From Symbiodinium natans (Eukaryota; Sar; Dinophyceae; Suessiales; Symbiodiniaceae), in the NCBI GenBank assembly GCA_905221605.1, contig CAJNDS010000036.1:126001-190000 (forward strand): 64,000 bases of DNA, given 5' to 3'. A program made the position numbers and the translations under genes. Positions 59,400 to 64,000 of this stretch are shown one piece after another; position 1 is the first letter of the stretch, and each line of letters begins with the position of its first letter. Under the pieces are notes generated by a model. It was not told the origin of the DNA, did not search any database, and saw only the letters and a list, made by a program, of their open reading frames with translations.

Positions 59400-59900
59400 A
59401 GGGTTTAGGGCACCCCAAACCCTAAACCCTAAAACCCTCAACACCAAACCCTAAACGCGTATGCGACCCTAAACCTTAAACCCTAAACCCTAAACTGTAA
59501 AAAACCCAAAACGCTAAACCCTAAACCCCAAACCCCTAGACCCCAAACCCCAAAACCCTAAAACCTTAAACCCCTAATTCAACCCTAAACCCTAAACCCG
59601 AAACCCTAAAACCCTAAACACAAGAAGCCGAGTTCTCCTAAACCCTAAACCCTAAAACCGTGAAACCATCAAACCCTGACCCTAAAACCCTAAACACGAA
59701 ACCCCGAAAACCCTAAACCCTAAAACTGTGAAACCGCCAAACCCTAAACCGTCAAACCCTAAACCCCTAAACCCCTAAACCCCTAAACCCCTAAACCCCT
59801 AAACCCCTAAACCCTAAACCCCTAAACCCCTAAACCCCTAAACCCCTAAACCCCTAAACCCCTAAACCCTAAACCCTTAAACCGTAAACCCTAAACCCCA
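59400..59900. repeat. Degenerate CCCTAAA field with octamer array
   Basis: Mixed CCCTAAA/CCCTAAAA/CCCCAAA units; a clean CCCCTAAA array at 59,757-59,866. No gene seen. Confidence 0.75.
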
Positions 59901-59919
59901 AGCCTTAAAGAGCCTCAAC

Positions 59920-59998
59920 TTCGGCGCGCCTCGTCCAGCTGGGGCCCCACCGAGGACCGAACCGCGCTCACCACCAGCGTGGCGGTGGAGGTGCCTTT
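59920..59998 (-). CDS. Host exon (TATLVVSAVRSSVGPQLDEA)
   Basis: 79 nt with CAAAG acceptor and GTTGAG donor. The acceptor lies just inside sequence (GGGTAGTTACATGGTCCC) that matches family E ends. Confidence 0.5.
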
Positions 59999-60240
59999 CT
60001 TTGGGTAGTTACATGGTCCCTAAACAATAGGGTTTAGGGTTTAGGGTTTAGGGTTTAGGGTTAGGGTAGGAGTAGATACATGGTCCCCTAAATGAAGTGC
60101 GCGCACGCGCGCGCGCAAGAAAAAAACCACCCCGAACAGACGCAGAAGGAAAAAATCAAGGACCCAATCAAGAATAATGTGGCAGGCGCAGCGATTTTGA
60201 CATGCGGCGAGGAAACCCAATCGTTCGCTGCAAGAAGGAA

Positions 60241-60264
60241 ACTGGTCACGATTTCGTGACCAGT
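60241..60264. repeat. Perfect 10-bp-stem hairpin followed by five T
   Basis: ACTGGTCACG, ATTT loop, CGTGACCAGT, then TTTTT. It has the shape of a bacterial intrinsic terminator, but there is no bacterial-type gene nearby. It is on the edge of a possible short membrane-helix exon on the minus strand (60,100-60,236). Confidence 0.6.
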
Positions 60265-60704
60265 TTTTCGGGCCAACTACGTTTCAAAGTGCAATCTAAG
60301 AACCGTTCTTGCCTCAAATTATGAGACCAAAGTGGTCCTGTAGACCCCTAAAACACCAAATTAACCCCCAACTCCAAACCCTACACCCTAAACGTAACCC
60401 CCCAAGTCCAAAGCTTAAACCCTAAACTTAATCGCGCAACGCTGAAAAAAAACACCCAACGAAAACAAAAAAAACCGAAATCCTAAACCCTAAACCCCAA
60501 ACCCTAGTTAGAGAACGGGGTCAGGGGAATGCAGGGAAGCGTGGCAGGCGCAGCGAAATTGTGTCTTTTGATCAACCTTAAGGGTCCATGTACCAAAATA
60601 GGGAATACTTGGGCCTTAAAGTGCTTCCTATATAGGGTCTTTGGGGTCCAAGTATATAACAATAATGGACCCTTGGGGCAACCCCAGCGGTCGCATCCAG
60701 GAAG

Positions 60705-60882
60705 CAAACTGGCAACATGGACGCAATCATCGCGTGGGCATGGATGCTCTGGCACTGCGCCCACGCACTGGTAACATGGGCGTAATCATCGCGCGTGCCT
60801 GGATGCTCTGGCATTTCGCGCGCACTGGTAACATGGACGTAATCATCGTGTGGGCATGGATGATCTGCCCTTCGCACGCACT
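60705..60882. repeat. Three copies of a 57-63 bp repeat
   Basis: Units contain ACATGGACGTAATCATCGCG and GGCATGGATGCTCTGGCA. Upstream, GTGGCAGGCGCAGCGA occurs at 60,179 and 60,541, so part of the flanking DNA is also duplicated. Confidence 0.7.
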
Positions 60883-60996
60883 GCTAACAAACAGGGCGTC
60901 TTTGTTTTTTTATGGGGCGCAAGCCTAAAATAATAAGGTTTAGGGTTTAGGGTTTAAGGTTAGGGTTTAGGGTTTGGGGCTTATGCTAATACATGG

Positions 60997-61137
60997 TCCC
61001 TAAGTATGGACCCTCAAAAGAGGGCCCCGTATGTAGCCCTTATATACACTGCACGAAGTAAGGGCCCATATATCAGAACCCTATAAGGGAGGTATGGGAC
61101 CATATTAAGAGACCATATTAAGGGCCCATGAAACTAC
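60997..61137. mobile_element. Introner family E, complete copy
   Basis: Ends ACATGGTCCCTAAGTATGG and AGGGCCCATGAAACTACC, with AAGGGCCCATATATCAGAAC inside. Other copies: about 22,004-22,105, 23,780-23,935, 26,105-26,212 and 29,075-29,205. Confidence 0.65.
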
Positions 61138-61189
61138 CCTCAGTGTCTTCAGAGCTTGGGCTTTAGGATCCTAGACCAAGTGGTGGTTG

Positions 61190-61620
61190 AGGGTTTAGGG
61201 TTTAGGGTTTAGGGTTTAGGGTTTAGGGTTTAAGGTTTAGGGTTGAGGGTTTAGCGTTTAGGGTTTAGGGTTTATGGGTTTAGGCTTTATGAGGGTTTAG
61301 AAGGCTTTAGGGTTTAGGGTTTATAAGGGCTTAGGGAGAGGCGCGGCCTGTGCGATGGGATCTTACACTAGGCGGCTAATAACCCTAAACCCCTAAACCC
61401 AAAATACCCTGAACCTTGGTTTAGGGTTGTCAATCGAACACTTCTTTGATCAGGCATGCTTCCTTCCGCAGCGGACCTCAGCTCGAGCGAGCAAAAGAGT
61501 GCCAACTTCGATGCCCCAGGCGGGGCAGGGCAGCTTTGATATTGGTAGCGGGGCCTCTCCCCATTAGGCTAGGGGGAGGGCTCCAGAAGCTACCGCCTAG
61601 GTAGGCGAAGATCTTAGCTT
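61190..61620. other. Telomere-like tract and presumed 5' region of the copia element
   Basis: TTTAGGG at 61,197-61,285, then 61,430-61,626 without repeats, leading into the polyprotein. TGGTAGCGGGGCC at 61,543 starts with TGG as a tRNA primer site would, but I cannot define a long terminal repeat edge next to it. Confidence 0.4.
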
Positions 61621-61626
61621 CTAGCC

Positions 61627-64000
61627 ATGGCTTCAGATGAGCGAGGGCTGAAACGTTTCAGTGGAGATGATGCCGACGATGCTGGCAAGCAGCTGCGAAA
61701 GTGGAGAAACTGGGCCGAAGCCAAGATGGTCACGATGAGAGATCTGAGTGACAAGCAGAAAGGGCCCTGGATCTACACGCTGTTGGACGGGCGTGCTCTC
61801 GAATCCGTGGAGCACCTAGACCTCACAGACCTCATGAAGGAGGACGGAGCCTCCACTATATGGCGTCTCCTAGCAGAACGCTTCCCTGAGAAAGAGTCTG
61901 AAGACCAGATGGGAGAGGCTCTTGGAGAAGTGTTTTCGTTGTGCGCCAAGGACGGTGAAACGATGCAACAATGGTCGTCGCGAGTACATGATGTGTTTCA
62001 GAAGTGTGTCCGGAAGGCGAAGGTGGAGTTCCCTTCACCAGCCAAAGGCTGGATCACCCTCAACTGCGCCGGGCTTTCAGAAGAGCAGAAGGCCATAGTG
62101 AAGGCGAAGACACAAGGGAAGCTTGAACTGGACGTGGTCACAGCCGCCCTGCGGTCATGCTTTCCGCAGTACCGAGCGAGCGCCAGCAAGGCGCGTCGAC
62201 CGATGAGCACTTTCCTCGTGGACCAGGACTTTTCGGAGATGCCCGAAGAGGAGACAGACAACTTCGCCGATGTCGAGGCCTTTCTTGCCGACCATGGCTT
62301 AGCCGAAGCCAGCCCCGAGCCGGAGGAGTTCCAGGAAGATGAGGCCGCGGAGGCTTTGGCTGTCACCTGGAAAGAGCGCAGAAAGGAGATCAGCAAGCTG
62401 CAGCAACGACGCGGTTTCGGCAACAGCAAGGCGTCGGAGCAGGCCAGACGCAGTTTCCGCGTGGAGATTGAGGAGCTCAAACGCCGGACCAGATGCCGAA
62501 AATGCAATCGGTTTGGACACTGGGCCCGCGAATGCAAGGCCTCTTCCTCCAGCAACTCCGGCGGCTATGGTGGTCATGGCCCTTCAGCACAGACCTCGTC
62601 GTCGGCGCCTTCGACTCACGAGGCTCATCTCGCCCAGACTGAGGTTCAGGGTGAGTACTCCTTTGTGGGCATGGCTCAGGTGTTGAATGTCGTACAGACC
62701 ACTGATGCCGAGTCCTCCGTGGAACAGCTGGAGGCTGGATTGGTCTCGAGTCCCGGCTTTGGAGTGGTGGATTCAGGCTGCGGTCGCACCTTGATAGGCC
62801 GAGAGACCCTTTCAGCGTTGCAGACGATGCTAGGTCACCGAGCCGGCCGACAGCCCGAGATCTATGAGAATATCAGTGTTTTTCGCTTTGGCAACGGGGC
62901 CACCGAGACATCGGCCCATGCTGCGCGAATCCCTGTCGGAATCTCAAAGAAATTGGGGGTCATTGACGCCGCCATCATCGAGGGCCGGGCGCCGTTGTTG
63001 TTGGGACGCCCAACGCTGGAACGGCTCGATGTGGTCTTGAACTTTCGTGAGAAGACCATGCGCTTCCTAGACCAGGGCCACTCAGTCCCGATGCAAACCA
63101 ATCCTGCAGGTCAGTTGCTCATCGACGTGCTCGACTTCCCGGAGGAAGATGTCAACAGCTCGCTTGCCACCAGTCAGTGCCCGAGGGTGAAACAGTCCCA
63201 ACCCCATAAGGGTACCCTAGTTAGTCCCAACAGCCCTCAACACACTAAGCCTATCCAGGAAAATAAGGGTGTAGAGTCCAACCAGAGTGTCAAGCCGACA
63301 TCCGTTCCTGCGTGCTCCAACTCTCCTCTCGAGTCGCCTCAGAGCCTGCCATCTCTGTCAAGCCCAAATGCCAAAAAGAAGAAGAAACTCACCTTAAAGC
63401 AGAAGGAGTGTAGATGTCTCTTGGCTCAGGTGAAGCAGCAGGAGTACCGATGCTCTTCGCAGACAGCTGTGGCTGAGCTGTTCAGCCCACCGTGCCTGGC
63501 TGAGAAGGCGCGGGCACAAGGGGGAACGGGGTTGTCGTTTGATATACATCAGGGGTGTGACTTGCTAGACAAGGAGACACAGCGTGAAGTCAGTCAGCTG
63601 TTAGACGCTGCATGTCCCGAACTCCTGTGGTGCTGTCCTCCCAGCATTCACTGGGGGGGATGGGACTACCGCAACAGGTGCCTGCGCACGCCCCTTGAGC
63701 GGGCCCGCCTTGCCAGGAAAGCCCGAGCACAGGTCAAGTTTTGCGCGCAGGAAGTGCACAGACAGCTCAAGCGTGGAGGCCATTTTGCGTTCGAGCATCC
63801 TCTCGGGTCAGGAGTTTGGAAGACCCCAGAAACGCAAGCCCTAAAACGTAAGTTTGGGTTGTATAGAACCGACATGTGTGCCTACGGCTTGTGCTGTCCA
63901 GACAGCAAGAAGCCCGTGCAGACAGCCACAGGCATCATATCTTCCCATCCGTCAGTGGAACAGCTTGCGCGCAGGTGCTCCGGGGGTCATGTCCATAAGG
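61627..64000 (+). CDS. Copia-like retrotransposon polyprotein (Gag-protease and downstream), 3' partial
   Basis: ATG at 61,627; the frame is open for 791 codons to the window edge. Residues 1-190 are a helical Gag-like region (RKWRNWAEAKM, WSSRVHDVFQKC). A CCHC zinc knuckle follows, Cys290-x2-Cys293-x4-His298-x4-Cys303. A retropepsin-like protease has its catalytic Asp382 in VVDSGCG and the LLLGRPTLERLD strand typical of its C-terminal side. After a Ser/Pro/Lys-rich linker comes a region with FEHPLGSGVW, DMCAYGLCCPD and CSGGHVH, which recurs in dinoflagellate copia-like polyproteins before the integrase. Integrase, reverse transcriptase and RNase H are expected beyond the window. The long open frame suggests a young copy. 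It uses GC-rich codons, unlike the virus at the other end. Confidence 0.9.
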   Translation, partial: MASDERGLKRFSGDDADDAGKQLRKWRNWAEAKMVTMRDLSDKQKGPWIYTLLDGRALESVEHLDLTDLMKEDGASTIWRLLAERFPEKESEDQMGEALGEVFSLCAKDGETMQQWSSRVHDVFQKCVRKAKVEFPSPAKGWITLNCAGLSEEQKAIVKAKTQGKLELDVVTAALRSCFPQYRASASKARRPMSTFLVDQDFSEMPEEETDNFADVEAFLADHGLAEASPEPEEFQEDEAAEALAVTWKERRKEISKLQQRRGFGNSKASEQARRSFRVEIEELKRRTRCRKCNRFGHWARECKASSSSNSGGYGGHGPSAQTSSSAPSTHEAHLAQTEVQGEYSFVGMAQVLNVVQTTDAESSVEQLEAGLVSSPGFGVVDSGCGRTLIGRETLSALQTMLGHRAGRQPEIYENISVFRFGNGATETSAHAARIPVGISKKLGVIDAAIIEGRAPLLLGRPTLERLDVVLNFREKTMRFLDQGHSVPMQTNPAGQLLIDVLDFPEEDVNSSLATSQCPRVKQSQPHKGTLVSPNSPQHTKPIQENKGVESNQSVKPTSVPACSNSPLESPQSLPSLSSPNAKKKKKLTLKQKECRCLLAQVKQQEYRCSSQTAVAELFSPPCLAEKARAQGGTGLSFDIHQGCDLLDKETQREVSQLLDAACPELLWCCPPSIHWGGWDYRNRCLRTPLERARLARKARAQVKFCAQEVHRQLKRGGHFAFEHPLGSGVWKTPETQALKRKFGLYRTDMCAYGLCCPDSKKPVQTATGIISSHPSVEQLARRCSGGHVHK

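Noticed and set aside
11720-61000. True chromosome end (telomere) within the window
   Set aside because: Tracts are short, in both orientations and separated by exons and introners; none runs to a contig end.
61543-61556. tRNA primer-binding site of the copia element
   Set aside because: It starts with TGG but no long terminal repeat ending in CA is seen just before it, so it is not annotated as a feature of its own.
1-64000. tRNA or rRNA genes
   Set aside because: No cloverleaf-like sequence with the conserved T-loop and no rRNA core sequence was noticed by eye; a covariance-model scan was not possible.

Overview
The window joins two unlike kinds of DNA. Bases 1 to about 11,400 are AT-rich and densely coding, with short intergenic gaps and little overlap. 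They hold a set of genes typical of a polinton-like virus (PLV) or virophage-like integrated element: a receptor-binding-type protein with a C-terminal S74 chaperone domain, an A32-type packaging ATPase, a retrovirus-type DDE integrase, a 1294-residue polymerase/helicase fusion, two cysteine-rich paralogues and several small orphan proteins. The left end of the element (major and minor capsid genes, protease, terminal repeat) lies outside the window. A GC-richer, host-like island (about 1,462-2,438) sits inside it between two copies of a 19-bp direct repeat.

Bases from about 11,700 to 64,000 look like dinoflagellate nuclear DNA, probably Symbiodiniaceae-like. The evidence is very small exons on the minus strand, an RCC1-like gene of the kind expanded in Symbiodinium, a copia-like polyprotein with the characteristic dinoflagellate C-terminal region, and several families of short inverted-repeat intron elements (introners). 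The DNA between exons is packed with dispersed tracts of the plant/alveolate telomere repeat TTTAGGG/CCCTAAA and its variants. These tracts lie inside introns and inside introners, and in several places a telomere unit itself supplies the GT donor at an exon edge.

Layout: 1-11,360 viral element; 11,361-11,720 transition; 11,720-33,300 scattered minus-strand exons of unidentified host genes, including a possible Sec1/Vps33-like segment near 15.2-15.7 kb; 34,488-54,580 a minus-strand coiled-coil gene of about 21 micro-exons; 47.9-50.2 kb a block of minisatellites; 55,683-57,914 a minus-strand ubiquitin-like plus RCC1-repeat gene; 58.8-60.0 kb two more exons; 61,627-64,000 a copia-type retrotransposon polyprotein running off the end.

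Two parts of the virus look regulated. Five genes share a TCTA box 10-12 nt before the ATG, as in the late promoter of mavirus and Cafeteria roenbergensis virus. Four genes are preceded by the same hairpin. The packaging ATPase is split by a +1 frameshift at AAA-TAA. Exon boundaries in the host part come from reading frames and AG/GT signals by eye; they are good to a few bases where splice sites are named and approximate elsewhere.
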